This document shows positions 24,448 to 31,980 of a DNA stretch of 50,991 bases, piece by piece. Each line of letters opens with the position of its first letter. Positions within the stretch are counted from its first letter, which is position 1. The DNA comes from Firmicutes bacterium CAG:822 (GTDB taxonomy: Bacteria > Bacillota_I > Bacilli_A > RF39 > UBA660), in contig HF990864.1 of assembly GCA_000432855.1 (NCBI GenBank), positions 27,116 to 78,106 of the forward strand. The letters run 5' to 3'. Below the pieces are notes generated by a model. That model was not told where the DNA came from and did not search any database. It saw only the letters and a list, made by a program, of their open reading frames with translations. The position numbers and the translations under genes are program-made.

Positions 24448-24480
24448 AAAAAGCTTACTTTTTATAGTAAGCTTTTAAAG
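24448..24480. terminator. Bidirectional terminator
   Basis: An 11-bp perfect stem AAAAGCTTACT (24449-24459) / AGTAAGCTTTT (24466-24476) with a 6-nt loop. It ends the deaminase transcript and, on the minus strand, the FkbM gene. Confidence 0.9.
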
Positions 24481-25398
24481 TGCAATTAAAGTAATTTCCG
24501 TTGGATAAATCATTCCGCCATGATACCTTAAATAAAATCTGTAACTTTCATCCATTTCTTTAATCATCCTAGGAATTTGCCATACATCATCATTACTGTG
24601 ATAAATAGAAAATAAAAGTTTAGGGTGCTCATTCATAATATGACCTTTAGCCCCCATCAAAGCCATTCGCTCAGAGCCCTCAATATCACTTTTAATAATT
24701 GTAATCTCTTCTTTTATATCATCATCTAACGTAACCATCTGAATAGGAATATCACCATTATCACTAACCTGTGTAGAAGATAATTCGCCATTTTCCTTTA
24801 AATACATTGTTCCGTTTTCTGCACCAGCGCCTTTTAATCTTAAATCTATATCTTCATAAGGTTTCAGGTTAGTCTTTAAATATTCAAAATTCTCTTTACT
24901 TATTTCATAGCAGTATATCTTATTATAACTATCAGTTCCATAATTTTTTATAAAAGATAAAGTACTATCACCAATATAAGCTCCCAAATCTACAAACACT
25001 TCCGTCTCACACTTTGGAATTAAATCCAAATCAAAATAATCATCATATAGATTTTGCATCACCGAAGCTAAATCCGTAAAATTCCAGTTATACCAATTAT
25101 CTAAAGTCCCCAGCAACACCTTCTTAGATTGATAATCACATAAATTATCGTAAAGCCATATAAAATCATCGATATGATTTTTAAGTGTCTTGGCTTTTAA
25201 TTCAAAAAATTCAAAATCCTTATTCTTAAAATCTAACTTACCCCAATACTAAAACTTATTGAAAAAATCTTCACAAGACTTTCTTGTCTTTTCATTTACA
25301 AGTAAAAAACGCTCTTTAATGTGATAAAAGATTTCTAATTCTTCTTTATCTTTTATATCATCTGTAAGCTCTTTAAACTTCTTATCAATTATATTCAT
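24475..25398 (-). pseudogene. FkbM-family methyltransferase gene with an in-frame TAG
   Basis: The minus-strand frame runs from ATG 25398 (GGTGATTTG just upstream) to the stop at 24475, about 307 codons, with one TAG at 25251-25249 (FNKF-stop-YWGKLD). Beyond it the methyltransferase domain is whole: FVDLGAYIGDSTLSFIKNYG (SAM loop), YCYEISKENFEYL, MVTLDDDI, IKSDIEGSERMALMG and LRYHGGMIYPTEI. FkbM-type enzymes O-methylate sugars or polyketides. The 48 residues before the TAG are helical. A product could still start inside at TTG 25119, but the methyltransferase would lack its N-terminus. TAG is an ordinary stop elsewhere here, so this is most simply a nonsense mutation. Confidence 0.75.
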
Positions 25399-25569
25399 CA
25401 AATCACCATTTAATTATATTCAGTATGGTGATTTTTATTTAACGTTTTTTATAAATTTTTTTCACTTCTTTCAAGAACCCAATCAATAGAGTATCCATAA
25501 GTTTTACAAATCTGAATTAAAAATGGACTTAAAATCAAAAAAATAATTTCCGACAATTTAAGATGAATA

Positions 25570-25619
25570 CATTTACTTCTGTTCGGCAAAATGCTATAAT
25601 GTATGTACGAAAGTAAATG
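25570..25619 (+). promoter_or_regulatory. abiE promoter inside a 9-bp inverted repeat (putative AbiEi operator)
   Basis: TTTACT (25572-25577), 17 bp, TATAAT (25595-25600) with an extended TGC just before it. CATTTACTT (25570-25578) and AAGTAAATG (25611-25619) are exact inverted repeats that bracket the promoter. AbiEi antitoxins repress their own operons through inverted repeats in this position. Confidence 0.65.
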
Positions 25620-25628
25620 GGTGATTTT

Positions 25629-26216
25629 ATGAATAATGAAAAAACATTAATAGAATTTTTAGAAAAAAATAATGGCTATATTACTACTGCTGAATTAGTA
25701 GACCTTAATATTTATAAGTCACAAATTCAATTTTATATTGATAAAGGAATTATAGAAAAAGTTAGTCATGGTTTATACATGAGTACAAAAATTTTTAAAG
25801 ATGAATATTATATTTTACAAAAAAACTATCCTAGTGCAATATTTTCTTATAATACAGCACTCCATATTTTAAACCTTACAAATAAGACACCATCTGTAAT
25901 TGATATAACTGTACCAAGAAATAAAAAAGTTAGGGGAAATTATAATATTCATTATGTTTCAGAAAACTATTATGAAATAGGAATTATAAAAGCGACTAGT
26001 CCACTTGGTAATCCTGTTAAAGTATATAATGCCGAAAGATGTATTTGTGATATGTTAAGATCAGAAAAAGAATTTGATTTAGAACTCCAAAATAGAGTAT
26101 TAGATTATTACTTTAGTAGTAAAGATAAAAATATTGAGTTATTGTTAGAATATGCTAAAATTTTTAATATTTATGAAAAGGTTAATACAATTGTAGAGGT
26201 TATGATGAAATGGTAG
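25629..26216 (+). CDS. abiEi: AbiEi family antitoxin / transcriptional repressor
   Basis: A 195-residue type IV antitoxin. The N-terminal winged helix (LIEFLEKNNGYITTAELVDL ... QFYIDKGIIEKVSHGLYMS) binds DNA; the C-terminal domain (FSYNTALHILNLT, ITVPRNKKVRG, VKVYNAERCICDMLR) neutralises the toxin. ATG 25629 is preferred to ATG 25617 because GGGTGAT lies in between. It overlaps the toxin gene by 7 bases, and the inverted repeat at 25570-25619 is the likely self-binding site. In relatives the pair aborts phage infection and stabilises elements. Confidence 0.92.
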   Translation: MNNEKTLIEFLEKNNGYITTAELVDLNIYKSQIQFYIDKGIIEKVSHGLYMSTKIFKDEYYILQKNYPSAIFSYNTALHILNLTNKTPSVIDITVPRNKKVRGNYNIHYVSENYYEIGIIKATSPLGNPVKVYNAERCICDMLRSEKEFDLELQNRVLDYYFSSKDKNIELLLEYAKIFNIYEKVNTIVEVMMKW

Positions 26217-27082
26217 ATATAACTGATATAAAAAGATTAGCAAAAGAAATAGAAAATAAATATAATCTTAATTATTACGAAATATTACAAAGATATATGT
26301 TTGAAAGAGTATTAGAAAGAATCTCTGTATCTCGTTATCAAGATAATTTTATCTTAAAAGGTGGATTATTACTATCTGCTATGTTTGGTATTGGTAATAG
26401 AATGACTAAAGATATGGATGCTACAATTACGGGGATAGACGTATCAAAAAATAAAATGTTAAAAGTATTAAACGAAATATTAAGTATTAATTTAAAAGAT
26501 GGTGTTAAATTTGATGTAGTAGATATAACTGATATTAGAGAAGATGATGAGTATGGTGGAAATAAATATCATATTGTAGGTAAATTACAAAGTTTAAAGG
26601 TTAATTTAGAAATTGATATATCTACAGGTGATAAAGTCACACCGAGAGAATTAAAATATAAATATCCTTTAATATTTGAAGATAGAACAATAATAATCAG
26701 TAGTTATAATATTGAAACAATATTAGCGGAAAAAATTGAAACAGTATTAAGACGTGGTGTATTTAATAGTAGAATGAAAGACTTTTATGATATATATTAT
26801 TTCTTAACTAAATTAAGAAAAGAGATAGATATAAATATTTTAAAAGAAGCTGTGAATCATACATTTACTAAAAGGAATTCGTTTGAATATTTAAATGACT
26901 ATGAACAAATTATAGATTCTATAATTGGCAATGAAAGATTAGAAAAATTATGGAATATTTATAGTAATAAGTATAAATACGCTAATGGTATAAATATTAA
27001 TGAAATATTAAATTTATTGAAAGATATAATCAAAAAATTAAATTTAGAGGAATTTAAAAGAGAATATGATATCAATGTTTAG
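26210..27082 (+). CDS. abiEii: AbiEii family nucleotidyltransferase toxin
   Basis: A 290-residue DNA-polymerase-beta-fold nucleotidyltransferase. Motif I is FILKGGLLLSAMFGI with TKDMDATI (GG...DxD, metal ligands). Motif III is the KVNLEIDIS strand, and motif IV AEKIETVLRRGVFNSRMKDFYDIYY carries the conserved Lys and Asp. AbiEii-type toxins (MenT relatives) transfer nucleotides to tRNA or use GTP, stopping growth when AbiEi is lost. Translation is coupled to abiEi (7-base overlap). All catalytic residues are present, so the toxin looks active. A decayed surface-protein fragment follows directly. Confidence 0.93.
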   Translation: MVDITDIKRLAKEIENKYNLNYYEILQRYMFERVLERISVSRYQDNFILKGGLLLSAMFGIGNRMTKDMDATITGIDVSKNKMLKVLNEILSINLKDGVKFDVVDITDIREDDEYGGNKYHIVGKLQSLKVNLEIDISTGDKVTPRELKYKYPLIFEDRTIIISSYNIETILAEKIETVLRRGVFNSRMKDFYDIYYFLTKLRKEIDINILKEAVNHTFTKRNSFEYLNDYEQIIDSIIGNERLEKLWNIYSNKYKYANGININEILNLLKDIIKKLNLEEFKREYDINV

Positions 27083-27086
27083 ATAT

Positions 27087-27200
27087 ATGACTAGTTTAAA
27101 GGCAATTTATGTAAGCCCTAATTGGACAACCGCTAATGCTGATACAACCACTATATTTGCAAATAGTGGAGTATCATCAGTAACAACAGGCCAGTGTTAA
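27087..27200 (+). pseudogene. C-terminal relic of a BspA-like repeat surface protein
   Basis: A 37-codon frame beginning MTSLKAIYVSPNWTTANADT and ending in GQC. Its L.AIYVS..W.T pattern is that of the last repeats of BspA/DUF285 surface proteins. No ribosome-binding site and no N-terminal part are found, so this is a leftover, probably truncated when the abiE locus arrived. Confidence 0.5.
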
Positions 27201-27300
27201 TAGAAAAATGTAATAGATAAAATATAAAAATTTACACAAAAATTACATATTCACTAGTAAACACATAGTTATATATGATAAAATGCTTTTGGAGGTATTT

Positions 27301-28059
27301 ATGATAAAAGCAAATGATTTAAAAAAACAGTTTATTAAACAAAAAAACAAACGAGAAAAAGAAGTATTTTATGCCGACAATGGAATTTCCTTTGAAGCAA
27401 ATGATGGTGAAATTATTGGTATATTGGGACCTAATGGAGCCGGTAAAACAACCTTACTTAGAATGATTGCTGGTATATTAGAACCAACCGAAGGAACCAT
27501 TGAATTTGATGGCCTAAATTATAAAAATAATGAAATAGAAATTAAGGAAAATATTGCCTATCTTTCAGGTAATACCAAATTATATGATACATTATCAACC
27601 TATGAATTACTTAAAATGTGTGCGGAAATTTACGGAATAGATGATAAAAAAGCCGAAGAAAGAATTAAAGAAATAACAGATATTTTAGATATGCAAAACT
27701 TCTTAAATAGTAAAATAGGCAGCCTTTCAACTGGCCAAACCCAAAGGGTAAATATTGCTAGATGTCTAGTTCATGATCCTAAATATTATATTTTAGATGA
27801 AGCTACAACTGGACTAGATATCATCTCTAGTCAAATAATCTTAGATTTTATAAAAAGAGAAAAAGAAAGAGGGAAGACCATCCTTTATTCAACCCATTAC
27901 ATGGAAGAAGCTGAAAACATCTGTGATAGAGTAATCATGATTAATAAAGGTGTTGTCATAAACTCAGGTACACCTTCAAAAATAAAAGAAGATACCAATA
28001 CCACTAACTTAAGAGATGCCTTTTTCGCTATGATTGGGGGTGTAACAAATGAAGAGTAA
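27301..28059 (+). CDS. natA: ABC transporter ATP-binding protein, NatA-like
   Basis: A 252-residue ATPase. Walker A GPNGAGKTT, signature LSTGQTQRVNIARCL, Walker B KYYILDEATTGLD and H-loop ILYSTHYMEEAENICD are intact. The STGQTQR signature and ATTGLD, together with the NatB-type permease, point to the sodium-extruding NatAB family. ATG 27301 is used because GGAGG lies 6 bases upstream; an earlier ATG at 27283 has no site. It overlaps natB by 11 bases. Confidence 0.85.
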   Translation: MIKANDLKKQFIKQKNKREKEVFYADNGISFEANDGEIIGILGPNGAGKTTLLRMIAGILEPTEGTIEFDGLNYKNNEIEIKENIAYLSGNTKLYDTLSTYELLKMCAEIYGIDDKKAEERIKEITDILDMQNFLNSKIGSLSTGQTQRVNIARCLVHDPKYYILDEATTGLDIISSQIILDFIKREKERGKTILYSTHYMEEAENICDRVIMINKGVVINSGTPSKIKEDTNTTNLRDAFFAMIGGVTNEE

Positions 28060-29197
28060 TCTATGGAATATACTTAAAAAAGAACTTAGAGAACTATTTA
28101 GAGATAAAAAATCACTATCCATGATGCTTATCATTCCAATATTTATACCATTAATTATGCTTGGTATGTCAGCACTATTTGAATCACAAACCGAAAAAGA
28201 TATTAATGAATATAACACTATTGGTTTTGCTTATAATTTATCAGAAGCAGAAAAAAATATTGCCAAAGAAATGGACATCAAAGTAGTTGAGGGTAAAGAA
28301 GATGAACTAAAAGAAAAATACGAAAATGGTGAAATCAATCTTTATGTAACAAAGGATGAAAATAAATATACTTTAAATATCGATTCATCAGATAACACAG
28401 CATATGCCCAAAATTTAACCGAACAATATTTTAATGCCTATAAAAGTTACTTGCAGCAAAACTATCTAACCCAAAACGGTGTTGATGCGGATAGTGTCTT
28501 AAACATCATTACCGTAGAAGAAAAAGCTTTAGAACAAGATAATTACTTTGCCGACTTCATCAAAAATTATGCCTTTTTATTCGTTATCATGGCTATAACA
28601 GTATCTGCGACTTATCCAGCAACCGACACAACAGCCGGCGAAAAAGAAAGAGGAACATTAGAAACATTATTAACCTTCCCAATTAAAAGTAAAGATATTA
28701 TTCTAGGAAAGTTTTTGGGAGTAACCTTATCATCAATCATAACTGGTGTGATAAGTTTCATTCTAGCTATCATTTCCTTAGTCATTGCCGAGAATATGTT
28801 CTCAATATATGATGGCTTAGATATTATGTTCACACCGCTTAGTATTGTTATGGCCTTCATTATCATCATCGTATATTCATTCTTTATTAGTGGATTATGT
28901 ATCTCAATCGCAAGTACATGTAAAACATTTAAAGAAGCTCAAAGTGCCTTAACTCCACTAACATTCATATCATTATTCCCAGGTATGATTGCCTTTATGA
29001 TAAACATTACAACAACCCCATTGTTATCAGTAGTACCGTTTTTAAATTACTCATTAATCTTTACTGATATAAATGCCGGTAACGTAAACTGGCTAAACAT
29101 TGCCTTAATGATTATATCAACCTTTATTTATATAGCAATAGTACTAGGATACATCATTAAGCAATATAAATCAGAAAAAGTATTATTTTCAAAATAA
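28049..29197 (+). CDS. natB: ABC-2 type permease, NatB-like
   Basis: A 382-residue membrane protein. Helix 1 (MMLIIPIFIPLIMLGMSALF) is followed by an external domain of about 120 residues. Five more helices start near residue 170, with the cytoplasmic GEKERGTLETLLTFPI coupling motif shared by NatB/YhaP permeases. With NatA it would export Na+ (or a small drug) using ATP. Nothing in the sequence separates the two choices. GGGGGTG precedes the ATG inside natA, and a strong terminator follows. Confidence 0.85.
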   Translation: MKSNLWNILKKELRELFRDKKSLSMMLIIPIFIPLIMLGMSALFESQTEKDINEYNTIGFAYNLSEAEKNIAKEMDIKVVEGKEDELKEKYENGEINLYVTKDENKYTLNIDSSDNTAYAQNLTEQYFNAYKSYLQQNYLTQNGVDADSVLNIITVEEKALEQDNYFADFIKNYAFLFVIMAITVSATYPATDTTAGEKERGTLETLLTFPIKSKDIILGKFLGVTLSSIITGVISFILAIISLVIAENMFSIYDGLDIMFTPLSIVMAFIIIIVYSFFISGLCISIASTCKTFKEAQSALTPLTFISLFPGMIAFMINITTTPLLSVVPFLNYSLIFTDINAGNVNWLNIALMIISTFIYIAIVLGYIIKQYKSEKVLFSK

Positions 29198-29227
29198 GTA
29201 GGTTCAAATGAATCTACTTTTTTTTTG
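29196..29227 (+). terminator. Intrinsic terminator of natAB
   Basis: An 11-bp stem AAGTAGGTTCA (29196-29206) / TGAATCTACTT (29209-29219), one G-T pair, followed by a run of T. Confidence 0.9.
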
Positions 29228-29266
29228 TTTAAAAGGAAATAACAACGTTTTGTCGTATATTAATAT

Positions 29267-29365
29267 ATGAAGAAAGGTTTAGTAATAACCCAATTAAATA
29301 TTATTACTTACGACATTTCTTACGGCATTTCTTATGACATTTCTTACGACATTAATAGAAAGTAA
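29267..29365 (+). other. Short frame with YDIS repeats over a 12-bp tandem repeat
   Basis: Bases 29308-29353 hold nearly four tandem copies of TTACGACATTTC (with single changes). In the frame from ATG 29267 to TAA 29363 they read YDIS-YGIS-YDIS-YDIN, the end of a 32-residue peptide. There is no ribosome-binding site, so coding is doubtful; the repeat itself is clear. Confidence 0.5.
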
Positions 29366-29381
29366 AAAAAGGTGATTATTT

Positions 29382-29627
29382 ATGTTAGATGTAATTGAAG
29401 ATACTAGAAATGAATTAAAAATTAAATTAGCAGATAAATTTGAACAAGAAGTTATTGCTTTTTTAAACACTGCTGGTGGAAATATCTTTATTGGTGTAAA
29501 TGATAAAGGAAATATAATAGGAATAAATGGTGACATAGATTTACTTCAAAGAAAAATAAAAGATAGAATTGTACTAAGCAGTAAAAAGTTATTAGAAAAT
29601 ATAAATCAACAATTAGTCTTGATATAA
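29382..29627 (+). pseudogene. N-terminal remnant of an AlbA_2/Schlafen-like DNA-binding protein
   Basis: An 81-codon frame with a good site (AGGTGATT). Its first 60 residues match the AlbA_2 (divergent AAA-4) domain: DTRNELKIKLADKFEQEVIA, then FLNTAGGNIFIGVNDKG and IIGI. Full proteins are about 400-480 residues and end in a winged-helix. Here similarity stops after KIKDRI and the frame ends 20 codons later, so the gene is truncated. It could still make a small DNA-binding stub. Confidence 0.6.
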
Positions 29628-29651
29628 AAATCAAGGACTTTTTAATTTTAG

Positions 29652-29918
29652 TATAATATAATTACACTATTTTTATATGTAACAACAAACCAAGAAACAT
29701 ATCAAGATAAATCCAATAAAATTTTTAAAATTACATTAATTGTAACATTATTAATTTATATTTACCTCTTTATTAGGAATTATAAAGCATTAGAAAAAGC
29801 TTCTTGTCATGAAAAAAGATTATATGAAATAAGATTGTTAGGGAGTAGTTTTTTAATTGCTGGCATATTACTTTTAATATATTTTCAAAATTATCAAGAC
29901 CATTTTGACAATTCCTAA
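29652..29918 (+). pseudogene. Remnant of a small membrane protein (copy 1 of a duplicated segment)
   Basis: The frame is open for 88 codons but has no ATG/GTG/TTG near its start. It shows two hydrophobic segments (KITLIVTLLIYIYLFI and SFLIAGILLLIYF) around a charged stretch (HEKRLYEIRL). The last part recurs at 30776-30961. The family is not recognised. The gene-free interval 29628-30061 otherwise holds only AT-rich sequence and the extended -10 (TGTTATAAT, 30032-30040) of the next gene. Confidence 0.5.
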
Positions 29919-29935
29919 ACATTATAATTTTTTTC
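29821..29935 (+). repeat. Direct repeat around the ITPase gene, copy 1
   Basis: About 115 bp from the pseudogene above, ending in CATTATAATTTTTTT, recur at 30783-30897 with scattered differences. The two copies are 962 bp apart and enclose the gene at 30062. Confidence 0.75.
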
Positions 29936-30061
29936 AATTAGATGTTTTTGAAGATGCTTCAGTGAGAGGGTTTCCGTTTTAAACCTATTAAGTTACATAT
30001 TAATACAGAAATATGCTTTTAAATAAAATTATGTTATAATACATTCAAAAGGAGAAATATC

Positions 30062-30613
30062 ATGGAAAGAGTAGTTTATGTTACAGGAAACAAATATAAA
30101 GTAGAACTAGCTGAAAATATTTTAAATCCGCTAGGAATTGAAGTGGTAGCCAAAAAAATTGAATGCCCAGAAATTCAAGCAGACACTATTGAAGAAGTTT
30201 CAATGTACTCATCACAATATGCCAGTAATTTTTTACAAGAATCAACTTTAAAAAATGATTCTGGATTGGTTATTCCCGCACTAAATAACTTTCCTTCAGC
30301 TTATACAAAATATGTTGAAGAAACAATAGGCGAAGATGGAATATTAAAACTTATGGAAGGTATCGAAAATAGAGAAGCCTATTTTATAGAGTCACTAGCC
30401 TATACAGAATATGGTAAAGATCCAGTAGTTTTTGTTTCCAAAACCAAAGGAACGATTGCTAAAGAAAAAAAGGGAACAAATGGCTGGAGTTGGGATTTTA
30501 TTTTTATTCCAGAAGGACAGACGAAAACCCTAGCTGAATTTCCAGATGACGAAAAATGGAAACTTTGGGATGATAGCGGATACACAAAATTTGCCGAATA
30601 CTTAAAAAAATAA
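30062..30613 (+). CDS. Non-canonical purine NTP pyrophosphatase (HAM1/RdgB/ITPA family)
   Basis: A 183-residue HAM1-fold enzyme that removes dITP/XTP from the nucleotide pool. The start YVTGNKYKVELAENIL (TGNxxK), the NDSGLVIPALNNFPSAYTKY segment in two parts, and the end DDEKWKLWDDSGYTKFAEYL match the family. The SGL..PAL.NFP.AY wording and KWKLWD end are nearer the ITPA/archaeal branch than bacterial RdgB. AAAGGAG precedes the ATG; an extended -10 is at 30032-30040. Direct repeats of a decayed membrane gene lie on both sides, so the gene probably arrived or was rearranged here. Confidence 0.85.
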   Translation: MERVVYVTGNKYKVELAENILNPLGIEVVAKKIECPEIQADTIEEVSMYSSQYASNFLQESTLKNDSGLVIPALNNFPSAYTKYVEETIGEDGILKLMEGIENREAYFIESLAYTEYGKDPVVFVSKTKGTIAKEKKGTNGWSWDFIFIPEGQTKTLAEFPDDEKWKLWDDSGYTKFAEYLKK

Positions 30614-30782
30614 AAAATTTGAAATGAAATTTTATAGTACAATTTATTGATACCGTTGGAAAATAATTGTAGAATATGACAAATTATTTGAATTATATTT
30701 TACTTAATACGTTTTGGAGGAAGGGACCTTATTTTATCACTCTCTATCTTTTTGTGTCTATATATCTATACTAACACCAGAA

Positions 30783-30897
30783 TATATAAAATAAGATTAT
30801 TAGAAAATAGTTTTTTAATTGCTGGTATATTACTTTTAATATATTTTCAAACTCATCAAAGCTCATTTGTTGGTTCCCCCAACATTATAATTTTTTT
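30783..30897 (+). repeat. Direct repeat around the ITPase gene, copy 2
   Basis: Partner of 29821-29935; shared blocks include TAGTTTTTTAATTGCTGG and ATATTACTTTTAATATATTT. Confidence 0.75.
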
Positions 30898-30917
30898 TAA
30901 AAATGGCTGGGGTTCTA

Positions 30918-30945
30918 TTGACAAATATTTAAAATATAGTATAAT
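30918..30945 (+). promoter_or_regulatory. Promoter of tRNA-Gly
   Basis: Perfect TTGACA (30918-30923) and TATAAT (30940-30945) hexamers with a 16-bp spacer, 18 bp before the tRNA. Confidence 0.85.
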
Positions 30946-30963
30946 TTATATTGTCTACTAATT

Positions 30964-31037
30964 GCGGATGTAGTTCAATGGTAGAACCCCAGCCTTCCAA
31001 GCTGATTACGGGAGTTCGATTCTCCTCATCCGCTCCA
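30964..31037 (+). tRNA. trnG: tRNA-Gly (anticodon TCC)
   Basis: A full cloverleaf of 71 nt plus encoded CCA. The acceptor GCGGATG pairs with CATCCGC; the D stem is GTTC/GAAC with loop AATGGTA. The anticodon loop CTTCCAA has TCC at 30996-30998, and the T arm is GGGAG-TTCGATT-CTCCT. The anticodon stem has one C-A mismatch at its outer pair (27-43). It reads GGA/GGG codons. A consensus promoter and a terminator surround it, so it is a single-tRNA transcript. Confidence 0.96.
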
Positions 31038-31046
31038 TTGAAATTT

Positions 31047-31076
31047 AAACTCACACATTTAAGTGTGGGTTTTTAT
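31047..31076 (+). terminator. Intrinsic terminator of tRNA-Gly
   Basis: A 10-bp stem AAACTCACAC (31047-31056) / GTGTGGGTTT (31063-31072) with one T-G pair, then T-rich. Confidence 0.85.
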
Positions 31077-31203
31077 TATATAAAATAACTTTGACCTCTG
31101 TAGTCAGTATAATATCTAGTCTAATTATAAATACTTATATCAGAAGTTGACATACAAAAATAGCACATGATAAAATTCTACTAGATTATAAGGAGAATAC
31201 AAA

Positions 31204-31878
31204 ATGAATCAAGAAAAGAAATACTATATATTTGAAATGAATGGAGTAATATTACAAGTAATATCAATTATAATTTTAATAGTTATGATAATTTTAACAG
31301 CTTATTTATCAGATGGAATTTTCATGACTAATAAAGATTTAGAACTTATATTTTTACTCATCATTCCATATCTTATCCTGCACGAACTCTTGCACAGCCT
31401 AGCTTACGTTATTAATGGAGCCAAATTCAAAAACATTACCTATGGTGCTCATCTAGAAAAGGGGATATTATGTTGTTTATGTAAACAAAATATCAGTAAA
31501 AGAAATATTTTAATTTCTTTATTATTCCCATTCGTCATAATTGGAGTTATTACTTATATCATAGGAACTCTTACAAACAATATTGTATTAATTTGGTTGT
31601 CCATTTTAAATATATCAGGATGTTCAGCTGACTTAATCATGTTTTTTGAACTGTTAAAATTAAAAGACTTTGAATACTCCGAATATGATAATCCAGTAGC
31701 ATTCGGTCTATATACAAGTAAAAACTTAAGTAAAACAAAACTTTTTGGACTCAAATATATTGGAGAAACAAAAGCCCTAGAAAAAAATAACATGAAAAAA
31801 ATTAGTATTAGTAAATTCAGTATAATCACTTTTATTATTTTTATCATCTTGGGAATATGGCTTATATTTTTAACATAA
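31204..31878 (+). CDS. DUF3267 membrane protein with HExxH-like metalloprotease motif
   Basis: A 224-residue protein with about five membrane helices. The second helix runs into ILHELLHSLAYVING, a zinc-type HExxH in a membrane setting, as in DUF3267 (YhfC/SpoIVFB-like) proteins. GCSADLIMFFELL in a later helix supplies the possible third ligand (Asp). Members are probable intramembrane metalloproteases of unknown target. AAGGAG lies upstream of ATG 31204, and a terminator follows at 31880. It is transcribed alone. Confidence 0.75.
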   Translation: MNQEKKYYIFEMNGVILQVISIIILIVMIILTAYLSDGIFMTNKDLELIFLLIIPYLILHELLHSLAYVINGAKFKNITYGAHLEKGILCCLCKQNISKRNILISLLFPFVIIGVITYIIGTLTNNIVLIWLSILNISGCSADLIMFFELLKLKDFEYSEYDNPVAFGLYTSKNLSKTKLFGLKYIGETKALEKNNMKKISISKFSIITFIIFIILGIWLIFLT

Positions 31879-31879
31879 C

Positions 31880-31907
31880 AAGGTTATCAAAAGATAATCT
31901 TTTTTTG
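31880..31907 (+). terminator. Intrinsic terminator of the DUF3267 gene
   Basis: A 9-bp stem AAGGTTATC (31880-31888) / GATAATCTT (31893-31901) with an AAAA loop and a T-run. Confidence 0.88.
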
Positions 31908-31942
31908 TAAATTTTTTCCAAAAACAAAAAAATTGTTTAAAA

Positions 31943-31969
31943 GAACGTTTGTTCGTGATAAAATATAAT
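31943..31969 (+). promoter_or_regulatory. LexA (SOS) box overlapping the promoter of the Y-family polymerase operon
   Basis: GAACGTTTGTTC at 31943-31954 is an exact GAAC-N4-GTTC LexA/DinR site. TATAAT lies at 31964-31969, and its -35 position (17 bp upstream) falls on the box, so LexA binding would block the polymerase. Confidence 0.85.
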
Positions 31970-31980
31970 TGGTGATATAA

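Larger units (their letters stand above)
30776..30961 (+). pseudogene. Remnant of a small membrane protein (copy 2)
   Basis: In frame with the relic at 29652: IYKIRLLENSFLIAGILLLI then YFQTHQSSF. The N-terminal helix is missing and the 3' end runs into the tRNA promoter. There is no start site. The interval 30614-30775 holds TTGATACCG (30647-30655, as in the repeats at 7848) and AT-rich sequence only. Confidence 0.5.

Noticed and set aside
25249..25251. TAG as pyrrolysine or a recoded amber codon, also considered for 17948-17950
   Set aside because: TAG ends several intact genes here (for example the methyltransferase at 1492, the gene ending at 5328, mrnC and spoVS), so it is an ordinary stop; nonsense mutation is simpler.
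27283..29197. Drug exporter instead of NatAB
   Set aside because: Not excluded, but the domain layout and signature fit the NatA/NatB pair better; no drug-linked gene is adjacent.
29308..29353. CRISPR array
   Set aside because: The units are 12 bp, directly abutting, with no spacers, and there are no cas genes.
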